From NCBI RefSeq assembly GCF_020215705.1, contig NZ_JAIWNB010000010.1:274247-338246 (forward strand): 64,000 nt of DNA, read 5' to 3'. Below the pieces are notes generated by a model. The model did no database searches. It saw only the letters and a program-made list of their open reading frames with translations, and had not been told where the DNA came from. Origin of the DNA: Nonomuraea aurantiaca. Its GTDB lineage: Bacteria; Actinomycetota; Actinomycetes; Streptosporangiales; Streptosporangiaceae. A program made the translations under genes and the position numbers. Positions 49,258 through 63,400 of this stretch are shown one piece after another (position 1 is the stretch's first letter; the number at the start of each line of letters is the position of its first letter).

Positions 49258-49486
49258 CGCTCGTCTCCTTCTCGACCGTGATGATGCCAAGCTCGCGCTC
49301 GCGCATCACGGTGTAGATACGGGCGATCTCGCGGCGGACGGCGCGCAGCCGCCCGTGGCTCTCCAACTGTCCGGTCGCTGCCTGGAAGCGGAGGTTGAAC
49401 AGCTCCTCCTTGGCTTCCTTGAGCTTCTGGACCAGGGTGTCCTCGTCCTCGACTCGCAGCTCGCCGGCGGTCAGGCCCTTAGCCAT
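49250..49486 (-). CDS. rpmC: 50S ribosomal protein uL29
   Basis: The 78-residue helical-hairpin protein has LVQKLKEAKEELFNLRFQAA and the signature RAVRREIARIYTVM. The ATG overlaps the rplP stop (TGATG). Confidence 0.96.
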   Translation of the reverse strand: MAKGLTAGELRVEDEDTLVQKLKEAKEELFNLRFQAATGQLESHGRLRAVRREIARIYTVMRERELGIITVEKETSDG

Positions 49487-49905
49487 CACGCCTCACCAAC
49501 TTCACGCTTAACGATCTTGCACTTCATGGGCAGCTTGTGGATCGCGCGAGTGAGCGCCTCGCGGGCAACCGACTCGGCGACACCGGAAAGCTCGAACATG
49601 ACGCGACCCGGCTTGACGTTGGCGATCCACCACTCGGGCGAACCCTTACCGGAACCCATGCGGGTCTCAGCCGGCTTCTTGGTCAGCGGGCGGTCGGGGT
49701 AGATGTTGATCCACACCTTTCCACCACGCTTGATGTGACGGGTCATCGCAATACGAGCCGACTCGATCTGGCGGTTGGTCACGTAGGAGTGCTCAATCGC
49801 CTGGATGCCGAACTCGCCGAACACGACCCTGGTGCCGCCCTTGGCGGCACCGCTGCGGTCGGGCCGGTGCTGCTTGCGGTGCTTGACCCTGCGCGGGATC
49901 AGCAT
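49486..49905 (-). CDS. rplP: 50S ribosomal protein uL16
   Basis: The 139-residue product starts MLIPRRVKHRKQHRPDRSG and has GKVWINIYPDRPLTKKPAET and RMGSGKGSPEWWIANVKPG. It lies two bases after rpsC. Confidence 0.98.
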   Translation of the reverse strand: MLIPRRVKHRKQHRPDRSGAAKGGTRVVFGEFGIQAIEHSYVTNRQIESARIAMTRHIKRGGKVWINIYPDRPLTKKPAETRMGSGKGSPEWWIANVKPGRVMFELSGVAESVAREALTRAIHKLPMKCKIVKREVGEA

Positions 49906-49907
49906 GG

Positions 49908-50768
49908 TCAGCTCCCTTCAGCACCCGGCTGCGCAGCCGGGCCGGTCTCGGGGGCAGCCTGAGAGGCCGCCTCAGTCCTGGGGGCGCGGTCGCCACGACC
50001 GCCACCGCGACGGGCGCCACCGGCGCCACCACGGCGCGGACGGTCGCCGCCGCCACCGCCGCCGCCGCCACCGCGACGGTCGTCACGGTCACGACGCTGG
50101 CCGGCACGGGCGCCGGCAGCGGCCGCCTCGCGCTCGGCGCGGCTGGTGGGGGCCTCGCCCTTGTAGATCCACACCTTCACGCCTATGCGGCCGAAGGTGG
50201 TGCGGGCCTCGTAGAAGCCGTAGTCGATGTCCGCGCGGAGCGTGTGCAGCGGCACCCGGCCCTCGCGGTAGAACTCCGACCTCGACATCTCGGCGCCGCC
50301 AAGACGACCGGAGCACTGCACCCGGATGCCCTTGGCGCCGCTCTTCATGGCCGACTGCATCGCCTTGCGCATGGCGCGGCGGAACGAGACACGGCTGGAG
50401 AGCTGCTCGGCGACACCCTGCGCGACGAGCTGGGCGTCGATCTCGGGGTTCTTCACCTCGAGGATGTTGAGCTGGACCTGCTTCTTGGTCAGCTTCTCCA
50501 GGTCGCCACGGATCCGGTCGGCCTCCGCGCCGCGACGGCCGATGACGATGCCCGGCCGGGCGGTGTGGATGTCGACCTGGACGCGGTCGGTCGTGCGCTC
50601 GATCTCCACCTTGGAGATACCGGCCCGCTCCATGCCCTTCTGCAGCATGCGACGGATCGACACGTCCTCGGCGACGTACGACTTGTACAGCTTGTCGGCG
50701 TACCACCGGCTCTTGAAGTCGGTCGTGATGCCGAGGCGGAACCCGTGCGGGTTAACCTTCTGGCCCAC
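49908..50768 (-). CDS. rpsC: 30S ribosomal protein uS3 with Gly/Arg-rich tail
   Basis: The 286-residue product starts at the GTG overlapping the rplV stop (TAGTG), with GQKVNPHGFRLGITTDFKS. The KH domain has ARPGIVIGRRGAEADRI. After residue 215 a tail of about 70 residues contains a run of nine glycines and RGG-like repeats, then Ala/Pro/Glu. The E. coli protein is 233 residues. Confidence 0.97.
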   Translation of the reverse strand: MGQKVNPHGFRLGITTDFKSRWYADKLYKSYVAEDVSIRRMLQKGMERAGISKVEIERTTDRVQVDIHTARPGIVIGRRGAEADRIRGDLEKLTKKQVQLNILEVKNPEIDAQLVAQGVAEQLSSRVSFRRAMRKAMQSAMKSGAKGIRVQCSGRLGGAEMSRSEFYREGRVPLHTLRADIDYGFYEARTTFGRIGVKVWIYKGEAPTSRAEREAAAAGARAGQRRDRDDRRGGGGGGGGGDRPRRGGAGGARRGGGRGDRAPRTEAASQAAPETGPAAQPGAEGS

Positions 50769-51121
50769 TATCGGGTCCTTCCCTTCGGCTCGCGGGACTC
50801 CACGATCACGGTGATGTGGCTCGTCCGCTTGTTGATCCGATAGGCACGACCCTGGGCACGCGGACGGAACCGCTTCAGCGTCGGGCCCTCGTCGACCCAC
50901 GCCCGGCTCACGAAGAGCGTCTGGGGGTCGAGATCGAAGTTGTGCTCTGCATTTGCCATGGCGCTCGAGAGCACCTTGTAGATCGGCTCGCTCGCCGACT
51001 GGGGAGCGAACTGCAGCACGGCCTGCGCCTCCGAAGCGGGCAGCCCGCGAATAAGGTCCACCACGCGGCGGGCCTTGAGGGGCGTGACGCGGACGAACCG
51101 CGCCTGAGCCCTGGCTTCCAT
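50768..51121 (-). CDS. rplV: 50S ribosomal protein uL22
   Basis: The 117-residue product has RFVRVTPLKARRVVDLIRG and the exit-tunnel hairpin region near GPTLKRFRPRAQGRAYRINK. No deletion in that loop, a site of macrolide resistance in other bacteria, is obvious. Confidence 0.97.
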   Translation of the reverse strand: MEARAQARFVRVTPLKARRVVDLIRGLPASEAQAVLQFAPQSASEPIYKVLSSAMANAEHNFDLDPQTLFVSRAWVDEGPTLKRFRPRAQGRAYRINKRTSHITVIVESREPKGRTR

Positions 51122-51153
51122 CGCTTACTCCTCTTAACTGCTTCTGAAGGCGT

Positions 51154-51432
51154 CTATCGCCGGCTGCGGCGATCTTCCTTGACGTGGCTGCGGAAGGTGC
51201 GCGTCGGGGCGAACTCTCCCAGCTTGTGGCCGATCATCGACTCGGTGACGAACACCGGGACGTGCTTGCGGCCGTCGTGTACGGCGATCGTGTGCCCGAG
51301 CATGTCAGGCACGATCATGGAGCGCCGCGACCACGTCTTGATAACGGTCTTGGTGCCCTTCTCGTTCTGGGCGTCCACCTTCTTGGCGAGGTGGCCGTCC
51401 ACGAAGGGACCCTTCTTAAGGCTACGTGGCAT
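51154..51432 (-). CDS. rpsS: 30S ribosomal protein uS19
   Basis: The 92-residue product starts MPRSLKKGPFVDGHLAKKV and has TWSRRSMIVPDMLGHTIAVH and GHKLGEFAPTRTFRSHVKED. It partners uS13 in the head of the small subunit. Confidence 0.97.
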   Translation of the reverse strand: MPRSLKKGPFVDGHLAKKVDAQNEKGTKTVIKTWSRRSMIVPDMLGHTIAVHDGRKHVPVFVTESMIGHKLGEFAPTRTFRSHVKEDRRSRR

Positions 51433-51443
51433 ATCGGCTGCTC

Positions 51444-52280
51444 CTACCGCTTCTTCCTCTTGCTCCGGCGGCGGATGATCAGCCGGTCGCTGGACTTGTT
51501 GGCCTGGCGGGTGCGGCCCTCAGGCTTGCCCTTCGGGTTCACCGGGTGGCGACCACCGGAGGTCTTACCCTCACCACCACCATGCGGGTGGTCAACGGGG
51601 TTCATGGCGACACCACGGACGGTCGGGCGCTTGCCCTTCCACCGCATACGGCCGGCCTTGCCCCAGTTGATGTTGGCCTGCTCGGCGTTGCCGACCTGAC
51701 CCACCGACGCCCGGCAGCGCACGTCGACCATGCGCATTTCGCCGGACGGCATACGCAGCGTGGCGTACTGGCCTTCCTTGGCGAGCAGCTGGATCTGAGC
51801 GCCCGCGGAGCGACCGAGCTTGGCGCCGCCGCCCGGACGGAGCTCCACCGCGTGGATGAAGGTACCCGTCGGGATGTTGCGCAGCGGCAGGCAGTTGCCC
51901 GGCTTGATGTCGGCCCCGGCGCCGTTCTCGATGCGGTCGCCCTGCTTGAGGCCGGTCGGCGCGATGATGTAGCGCTTCTCGCCGTCGGCGTAGTGCAGCA
52001 GAGCGATGTTGGCGGTGCGGTTGGGGTCGTACTCGATGTGAGCGACCTTCGCCGGAATGCCGTCCTTGTCATGCCTACGGAAGTCAATGATCCGGTAGGC
52101 GCGCTTGTGACCGCCGCCTTGGTGGCGCGCGGTGACCCGGCCGTGTACGTTGCGGCCGCCCTTGCCATGAAGGGGCGCAAGCAACGACTTCTCGGGCGTG
52201 CTGCGGGTGATCTCGGAGAAGTCCGAGACACTCGAGCCGCGGCGACCCGGAGTCGTCGGCTTGTACTTACGGATGCCCAT
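51444..52280 (-). CDS. rplB: 50S ribosomal protein uL2
   Basis: The 278-residue product has the RNA-binding OB region (GRVTARHQGGGHKRAYRIID) and the conserved GVAMNPVDHPHGGGEGKTSG with the histidine needed for peptidyl transferase assembly. Basic C-terminal tail RSKRKKR. Confidence 0.98.
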   Translation of the reverse strand: MGIRKYKPTTPGRRGSSVSDFSEITRSTPEKSLLAPLHGKGGRNVHGRVTARHQGGGHKRAYRIIDFRRHDKDGIPAKVAHIEYDPNRTANIALLHYADGEKRYIIAPTGLKQGDRIENGAGADIKPGNCLPLRNIPTGTFIHAVELRPGGGAKLGRSAGAQIQLLAKEGQYATLRMPSGEMRMVDVRCRASVGQVGNAEQANINWGKAGRMRWKGKRPTVRGVAMNPVDHPHGGGEGKTSGGRHPVNPKGKPEGRTRQANKSSDRLIIRRRSKRKKR

Positions 52281-52384
52281 CTTTTTCGTTCATCCTTCGT
52301 CGGTTACATGGGTGAGCCCGCCGCACGGGCGTGCGACGGTCTCGACCCCTGGCAAGCCGTACGGCCCGCCTACTTCTATGGCTG

Positions 52385-52687
52385 CTAGCCGATCTGACCG
52401 AAGATGTCGATCCGATCGCCCTCGACCAGGCTCACAATCGCGCGCTTGGTGTCGGGACGCTTGCCGAAACCGGTGCGGGTGCGCTTGCGCTTGCCCTGCC
52501 GGTTGATCGTGTTCACGCTGGTGACCTTGACCCCGAAGATCTGCTCGACGGCGATCTTGACCTGGGTCTTGTTCGCGGTCTTCTTCACCAGGAACGTGTA
52601 CTTGTTGTTCTCATCGATCAGGCCGTAGCTCTTCTCAGAGACGACCGGCTTGATGATGACGTCGCGCGGGTCGGCGATCTTCTCCAT
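52385..52687 (-). CDS. rplW: 50S ribosomal protein uL23
   Basis: The 100-residue product has DVIIKPVVSEKSYGLID and NKTQVKIAVEQIFGVKV. It forms part of the trigger factor and SRP docking site at the tunnel exit. Start overlaps the rplD stop (TGATG). Confidence 0.97.
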   Translation of the reverse strand: MEKIADPRDVIIKPVVSEKSYGLIDENNKYTFLVKKTANKTQVKIAVEQIFGVKVTSVNTINRQGKRKRTRTGFGKRPDTKRAIVSLVEGDRIDIFGQIG

Positions 52688-53364
52688 CAGGCGTCTGCCC
52701 CTTCACTCGAATTGGCCGACCCTGCCGACAAACGCGCCACGACCTGGTCGTACGCCTCCTGGGTGAAGACCACGTCGTCGTGGCAGAGCACGTCGTAGGT
52801 GTTGAGCTGCCCGGAGTCCAGCAGGTGGACCTCGGGAGCGTTGCGCAGGCTCAGCCAGGTCAGCTCGTCGGCCTCGTCGACGACGAGGAGGACGGTCCTG
52901 GACTGGGTGATCTTACGCAGGGCCTCGAGAGCCGCCTTGGTCTTCGGCGTCTCGCCGGTGACCAGACCGCTCACCACGTGCACGCGACCGCCGCCGGCCC
53001 GGTCCGACAGGGCGCCACGCAGGGCGGCGACCTTCATCTTCTTGGGCGTCCGCTGCGAGTAGTCGCGCGGCACCGGGCCGTGGACGACGCCACCACCGGT
53101 GAACTGCGGCGCGCGGGTCGAGCCCTGACGGGCGCGACCGGTGCCCTTCTGGCGATACGGCTTCTTGCCGCCGCCCCTGACCTCACCACGGGTCTTGGCC
53201 TTGTGGGTGCCCTGCCGGCGAGCGGCGAGCTGGGCCACGACCACCTGGTGGATCAGCGGAATGTTGACCTTGGCGCCGAAGATGTCTTCGGGCAGGTCGA
53301 CGGTGCCGGCCTTGCTACCGCTGGCGTCGAGGACGTCAATGCTGTTTACGCGATTGCTGGTCAC
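52687..53364 (-). CDS. rplD: 50S ribosomal protein uL4
   Basis: The 225-residue product has the tunnel-loop region GEVRGGGKKPYRQKGTGRAR and then TPKKMKVAALRGALSDRA. In some bacteria uL4 also represses this operon. The GTG overlaps the rplC stop (GTGA). Confidence 0.97.
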   Translation of the reverse strand: MTSNRVNSIDVLDASGSKAGTVDLPEDIFGAKVNIPLIHQVVVAQLAARRQGTHKAKTRGEVRGGGKKPYRQKGTGRARQGSTRAPQFTGGGVVHGPVPRDYSQRTPKKMKVAALRGALSDRAGGGRVHVVSGLVTGETPKTKAALEALRKITQSRTVLLVVDEADELTWLSLRNAPEVHLLDSGQLNTYDVLCHDDVVFTQEAYDQVVARLSAGSANSSEGADA

Positions 53365-54014
53365 TTGGCAGCCCCCTTCTTAGCAGCGGTACGGACGAGG
53401 ACCAGGCTGCCGTTGGCGCCGGGGATCGCACCCTTGATCAGGATGAGACCGTTCTCGACGTCGATGGCGTGAACCTTGAGGCTCTGCACGGTGGTGCGGA
53501 CGTTACCCATCCGGCCAGCCATGCGCAGACCCTTGAATACGCGGCCCGGGGTGGCGCAGCCACCGATGGAACCCGGCGAGCGGTGCTTGCGCTGCGTACC
53601 GTGCGACGCGCCCAGACCCTTGAAGCCGTGCCGCTTCATGACGCCCGCGAAGCCCTTGCCCTTGCTCTTGCCCGTCACATCGACGAACTGGCCGGCCTCG
53701 AAGGTGTCGGCCAGCAGCTCCTGGCCCAGGGTGTAGTCGCTCGCGTCGTCGGTGCGGATCTCCGCGAAGTAACGGCGCGGGGTGATGTCGTGCTTACGCA
53801 GGTAGTCGCCGAGCGGCTTGTTGACCTTCCGCGGGTCGACCTGTCCGAAGCCGAGCTGAACGGCGGAATAGCCATCCTTGTCGGCGGTGCGGACCCTGGT
53901 CACCACGCACGGACCGGCCTCCACCACGGTCACCGGAACCATCCGGTTGTCCGCGTCGAAGACCTGGGTCATGCCGAGCTTCTTGCCCAGGACGCCCTTG
54001 ATCGTCTTAGCCAT
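53361..54014 (-). CDS. rplC: 50S ribosomal protein uL3
   Basis: The 217-residue product has GVLGKKLGMTQVFD at the start, FAGVMKRHGFKGLGASHGTQ and HRSPGSIGGCATPGRVFKG, and ends with the basic AAKKGAAK. It follows rpsJ with a 14-base gap. Confidence 0.98.
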   Translation of the reverse strand: MAKTIKGVLGKKLGMTQVFDADNRMVPVTVVEAGPCVVTRVRTADKDGYSAVQLGFGQVDPRKVNKPLGDYLRKHDITPRRYFAEIRTDDASDYTLGQELLADTFEAGQFVDVTGKSKGKGFAGVMKRHGFKGLGASHGTQRKHRSPGSIGGCATPGRVFKGLRMAGRMGNVRTTVQSLKVHAIDVENGLILIKGAIPGANGSLVLVRTAAKKGAAK

Positions 54015-54028
54015 GTCAGTGCGTTCCC

Positions 54029-54337
54029 TCAGAGCTTGATCGAAATGTCGACGCCCGCGGGGAGGTCGAGCCGCATGAGCGAGTCGACGGTCTTGGGCGT
54101 CGGGTCGATGATGTCAATCAGCCGCTTGTGCGTGCGCATCTCAAAGTGCTCGCGGCTGTCCTTGTACTTGTGCGGCGAGCGGATGACGCAGTACACGTTC
54201 TTCTCGGTCGGCAGCGGCACCGGGCCCGCGACCTTCGCGCCAGTCCGCGTCACCGTCTCGACGATCTTCTTGGCCGAGCTGTCGATGACCTCGTGGTCAT
54301 AGGCCTTAAGCCGGATGCGGATCTTTTGTCCCGCCAT
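54029..54337 (-). CDS. rpsJ: 30S ribosomal protein uS10
   Basis: The ATG at 54337 gives 102 residues, with KIRIRLKAYDHEVIDSSAKK and the conserved PLPTEKNVYCVIRSPHKYKD. It begins the S10 cluster. The 270-base gap to tuf is large enough for a promoter and leader; GATACT about 35 bases upstream is a possible -10 but I found no matching -35. Confidence 0.97.
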   Translation of the reverse strand: MAGQKIRIRLKAYDHEVIDSSAKKIVETVTRTGAKVAGPVPLPTEKNVYCVIRSPHKYKDSREHFEMRTHKRLIDIIDPTPKTVDSLMRLDLPAGVDISIKL

Positions 54338-54560
54338 AGTGGCCTCGGTGTCCTTCGCTGTCGTCTGAAAAAGTATCGTGCGGCCTGTTGCCGCTGTTCG
54401 TGCAGGTCGAACCCGCACGGCCCCACGTGACAGACGTTTTCGATCTGCCGTTTTCTTCCGTGATCCGGCAGTTACTTCGGTCACTCCGAAGCCACTGCGA
54501 GATCACGGCTTTCCCGTGGAGCCTGAGGGCGGAAGCCGTAGGGACTCCTGCCCTCGTGGC

Positions 54561-54596
54561 GCGGCGGTCGGCCTTCTTACGAGGGCCGACCGCCGC
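54561..54596. terminator. Hairpin after tuf
   Basis: Perfect 13-base arms (GCGGCGGTCGGCC and complement) with a ten-base loop start 12 bases after the tuf stop. No T tract. Confidence 0.75.
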
Positions 54597-54608
54597 CCCG
54601 CGATCGTA

Positions 54609-55802
54609 CTACTTGATGATCTTGACGACCCGGCCGGCGCCGACGGTGCGGCCACCCTCACGGATCGCGAACTTCAGACCGTCCTCCATGGCGATGGGCT
54701 GGATCAGCTCAACGCGCATTTCGGTGTTGTCGCCCGGCATGACCATCTCGGTGCCCTCGGGGAGGTGCACGACACCGGTCACGTCAGTCGTACGGAAGTA
54801 GAACTGCGGGCGGTAGTTGTTGAAGAACGGCGTGTGGCGGCCGCCCTCGTCCTTCGACAGGATGTAGACCTGGCCGTCGAACTCGGTGTGCGGGGTGGTC
54901 GTGCCCGGCTTGATGATGCACTGGCCGCGCTCGACGTCGTCGCGCTTGATACCACGGAGCAGCAGCGCGGCGTTGTCGCCCGCGTGACCCTCGTCGAGCA
55001 TCTTGTTGAACATCTCGATGCTGGTGACGGTGGTGGTCGTCTTCTCCGGCTTGATGCCGATGATGTCGACCTGCTCGTTGATCTTGACGACACCGCGCTC
55101 GATACGGCCGGTGACGACCGTGCCACGACCGGTGATCGAGAAGACGTCCTCGACCGGCATGAGGAACGGCTTGTCCGTCTCACGGGGCGGCTCGGGCACG
55201 TTCTCGTCGACCGCGTTCATCAGCTCGATGATGCTGTCGGCCCACTTCGAGTCGCCCTCGAGAGCCTTGAGCGCGGAGACGCGGACGACCGGCAGGTCGT
55301 CGCCGGGGAACTCCTGAGCGGACAGGAGCTCACGGACCTCGAGCTCGACGAGCTCCAGGATCTCCTCATCGTCGACCATGTCGGCCTTGTTGAGGGCCAC
55401 GACGATGTAGGGGACGCCGACCTGGCGGGCCAGGAGGACGTGCTCCTTCGTCTGCGGCATCGGGCCGTCAGTGGCGGCGACCACGAGGATCGCACCGTCC
55501 ATCTGCGCGGCACCGGTGATCATGTTCTTCACGTAGTCGGCGTGACCGGGGCAGTCCACGTGGGCGTAGTGGCGCTTCTCGGTCTGGTACTCGACGTGCG
55601 CGATGGAGATCGTAATTCCGCGGGCCTTCTCCTCGGGCGCCTTGTCGATCTTGTCGAACGGCGTCGCCTTGTTCAGCTCGGGGAAACGGTCGTGAAGCAC
55701 CTTGGTGATCGCCGCGGTGAGCGTGGTCTTACCGTGGTCGATGTGCCCAATGGTGCCGATGTTCATGTGCGGCTTGTTCCGCTCGAACTTGGCCTTGCCC
55801 AC
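54609..55802 (-). CDS. tuf: Elongation factor Tu
   Basis: This 397-residue GTPase delivers aminoacyl-tRNA. The G1 motif GHIDHGKTT, G3 DCPGH, G4 NKAD and the domain II/III elfamycin-binding area are present. The GTG at 55802 follows GGAGAG. A hairpin in the gap to fusA suggests separate adjustment of tuf levels. Confidence 0.98.
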   Translation of the reverse strand: MGKAKFERNKPHMNIGTIGHIDHGKTTLTAAITKVLHDRFPELNKATPFDKIDKAPEEKARGITISIAHVEYQTEKRHYAHVDCPGHADYVKNMITGAAQMDGAILVVAATDGPMPQTKEHVLLARQVGVPYIVVALNKADMVDDEEILELVELEVRELLSAQEFPGDDLPVVRVSALKALEGDSKWADSIIELMNAVDENVPEPPRETDKPFLMPVEDVFSITGRGTVVTGRIERGVVKINEQVDIIGIKPEKTTTTVTSIEMFNKMLDEGHAGDNAALLLRGIKRDDVERGQCIIKPGTTTPHTEFDGQVYILSKDEGGRHTPFFNNYRPQFYFRTTDVTGVVHLPEGTEMVMPGDNTEMRVELIQPIAMEDGLKFAIREGGRTVGAGRVVKIIK

Positions 55803-55875
55803 TGGTTCTCTCCTTGAGAATCTGTCTGACTTTCGTCTAACACACTCGGGCCCGGGTGATCCCGAACCCCTAGGC

Positions 55876-55901
55876 GGTGGGGCGGCTCGCACCGCCCCAC
55901 C
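55876..55901. terminator. Hairpin between fusA and tuf
   Basis: Ten-base perfect arms (GGTGGGGCGG and complement) with a six-base loop lie in the 151-base gap, about 50 bases after the fusA stop. It may attenuate the str transcript ahead of tuf, which could then also use its own promoter. Confidence 0.6.
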
Positions 55902-55953
55902 AGAGGCCGAAGCCCCTTGACGGCTTGGCGAGGCCCAGCCGGGGGTCCCGGGA

Positions 55954-58053
<2,100 letters not shown>

Positions 58054-58092
58054 TTCTCTCGCGTCCTCGTCGTCTCGTCGAACCCGCCGGGG

Positions 58093-58563
58093 TTACCAGC
58101 GGTAGTGGGCGAAGGCCTTGTTGGACTCGGCCATCTTGTGGGTGTCCTCGCGCTTCTTGACGCTCGCCCCGAGGCCGTTGCTGGCGTCGAGGAGCTCGTT
58201 CATGAGGCGCTCGGTCATGGTCTTCTCGCGGCGGGCGCGGGAGTACTGCACCAGCCAGCGCAGGGCCAGGGTCGTGCTGCGCGCGGCGCGCACCTCGACC
58301 GGCACCTGGTAGGTCGCGCCACCAACGCGACGGCTGCGAACCTCGAGGGTCGGCTTGACGTTGTCAAGCGCGCGCTTCAGGGTGACGACCGGGTCGTTGC
58401 CCGTCTTGTCCCTGCAGCCCTCAAGGGCGCCGTACACGATCGACTGCGCGATGGAACGCTTGCCGTCCAGGAGCACCTTGTTGATCAGAGCGGTGACCAG
58501 GGGCGAGCTGTAAACCGGGTCAGACATGAGCTGACGGCGGCCGGGAGAACCCTTGCGAGGCAT
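58093..58563 (-). CDS. rpsG: 30S ribosomal protein uS7
   Basis: The ATG at 58563 gives the standard 156 residues, beginning MPRKGSPGRRQLMSDPVYSS, and ending HKMAESNKAFAHYRW. A much longer frame reads through rpsL and is rejected. It follows rpsL with a two-base gap. Confidence 0.97.
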   Translation of the reverse strand: MPRKGSPGRRQLMSDPVYSSPLVTALINKVLLDGKRSIAQSIVYGALEGCRDKTGNDPVVTLKRALDNVKPTLEVRSRRVGGATYQVPVEVRAARSTTLALRWLVQYSRARREKTMTERLMNELLDASNGLGASVKKREDTHKMAESNKAFAHYRW

Positions 58564-58565
58564 AG

Positions 58566-58940
58566 TTAGCTCTTCTCCCTCTTCGCGCCGTACTTGCTGC
58601 GAGCCTGCTTGCGGTTGCGGACACCCTGGGTGTCCAGCGAACCGCGAATGATCTTGTAGCGGACACCCGGCAGGTCCTTCACACGACCGCCGCGCACGAG
58701 CACGATGGAGTGCTCCTGCAGGTTGTGGCCCACACCCGGGATGTACGCCGTGACCTCGATGCCGTTGGTGAGCCGCACACGGGCCACCTTGCGCAGTGCC
58801 GAGTTGGGCTTCTTGGGGGTCGTGGTGTAAACGCGCTGGCATACACCTCGCCGCTGCGGATTCGCCCTTAGGGCAGGAGTCTTGGTCTTGGCGACCTTGT
58901 CCTGCCGGCCCTTGCGGACCAACTGCTGAATAGTGGGCAC
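58566..58940 (-). CDS. rpsL: 30S ribosomal protein uS12
   Basis: The GTG at 58940 (GGAG five bases upstream) gives 124 residues: PTIQQLVRKGRQDKVAKTKT. The lysines in TTPKKPNSALRK and GGRVKDLPGVRY, equivalent to E. coli K43 and K88 that change in streptomycin resistance, look wild type. First gene of the str operon. Confidence 0.97.
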   Translation of the reverse strand: MPTIQQLVRKGRQDKVAKTKTPALRANPQRRGVCQRVYTTTPKKPNSALRKVARVRLTNGIEVTAYIPGVGHNLQEHSIVLVRGGRVKDLPGVRYKIIRGSLDTQGVRNRKQARSKYGAKREKS

Positions 58941-59164
58941 TGCCACTCCGTTTCGTGCCTTGGCCGGTAATACGTCTGGTGTTCATTCGCAGGTTCTGCC
59001 GGTGTCATGACCTGCTGGTTTTCCCCGTCTCGGCGCCCCCGCGCTCGGGCGTGTCGCGCACTTCGCACAGACACATCCGCAGGGACTTAGAGCCAGGAAG
59101 CCGTCCGGCGCTCCTGTATATGAGCGCACAGCCGAGAGCCCGCTAACGACGGGCACGATGCTCT

Positions 59165-59193
59165 AGACTACCCAGGCCCACGCGACACGTCAA
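59165..59193 (-). promoter_or_regulatory. Sigma-A-type promoter of the str operon (rpsL)
   Basis: TTGACG (-35) and TAGTCT (-10) are 17 bases apart on the minus strand. This is the best housekeeping promoter match in the window. Confidence 0.78.
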
Positions 59194-59456
59194 AGCAGCG
59201 CGACAAAGCGGACAACGCTTCTGCCACTACTGCTGGTCGCTGGGCCTCTTCGATGCATGCCCGGCTACTGCTCCGCGCCTATCATATCCGGCCTGCGGAG
59301 TGGTTGGTCGCGGTTCCCCGGGACGCCGCGCGCAGCGCTGCATCGGCGCACCGGGCCCCTGGACCGCCCGGGCAGTCCCGGCCACCCTCCCACCACCCGG
59401 ACGGCCCAGAGGGCGCACGTAGCGGCGCACAGGTCGGTAAAGGAGCGGGCAGACAA

Positions 59457-59497
59457 AAGCACCGCGCCCGGATCGCGGAGATCCGGGCGCGGTGCTT
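59457..59497. terminator. Terminator after rpoC
   Basis: Perfect 18-base arms (AAGCACCGCGCCCGGATC and complement) flank a five-base loop, starting ten bases after the rpoC stop. TTTTGT follows on the minus strand. It separates rpoBC from the str operon. Confidence 0.9.
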
Positions 59498-59507
59498 CAA
59501 AGAGCGA

Positions 59508-63383
<3,876 letters not shown>

Positions 63384-63400
63384 TTTCTGCGATCTCCCCC

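Larger units (their letters stand above)
58941..59507. other. Intergenic region between rpsL and rpoC
   Basis: No gene is supported. It holds the rpoC terminator, about 260 bases with no feature I recognise, the rpsL promoter, and a leader of about 220 bases containing a GCGCTC-N8-GAGCGC hairpin (59108-59127). Confidence 0.6.

Noticed and set aside
59194..59456. tRNA or small RNA gene in the rpsL-rpoC gap
   Set aside because: I could not fold any stretch into a cloverleaf and saw no conserved TΨC-type sequence.
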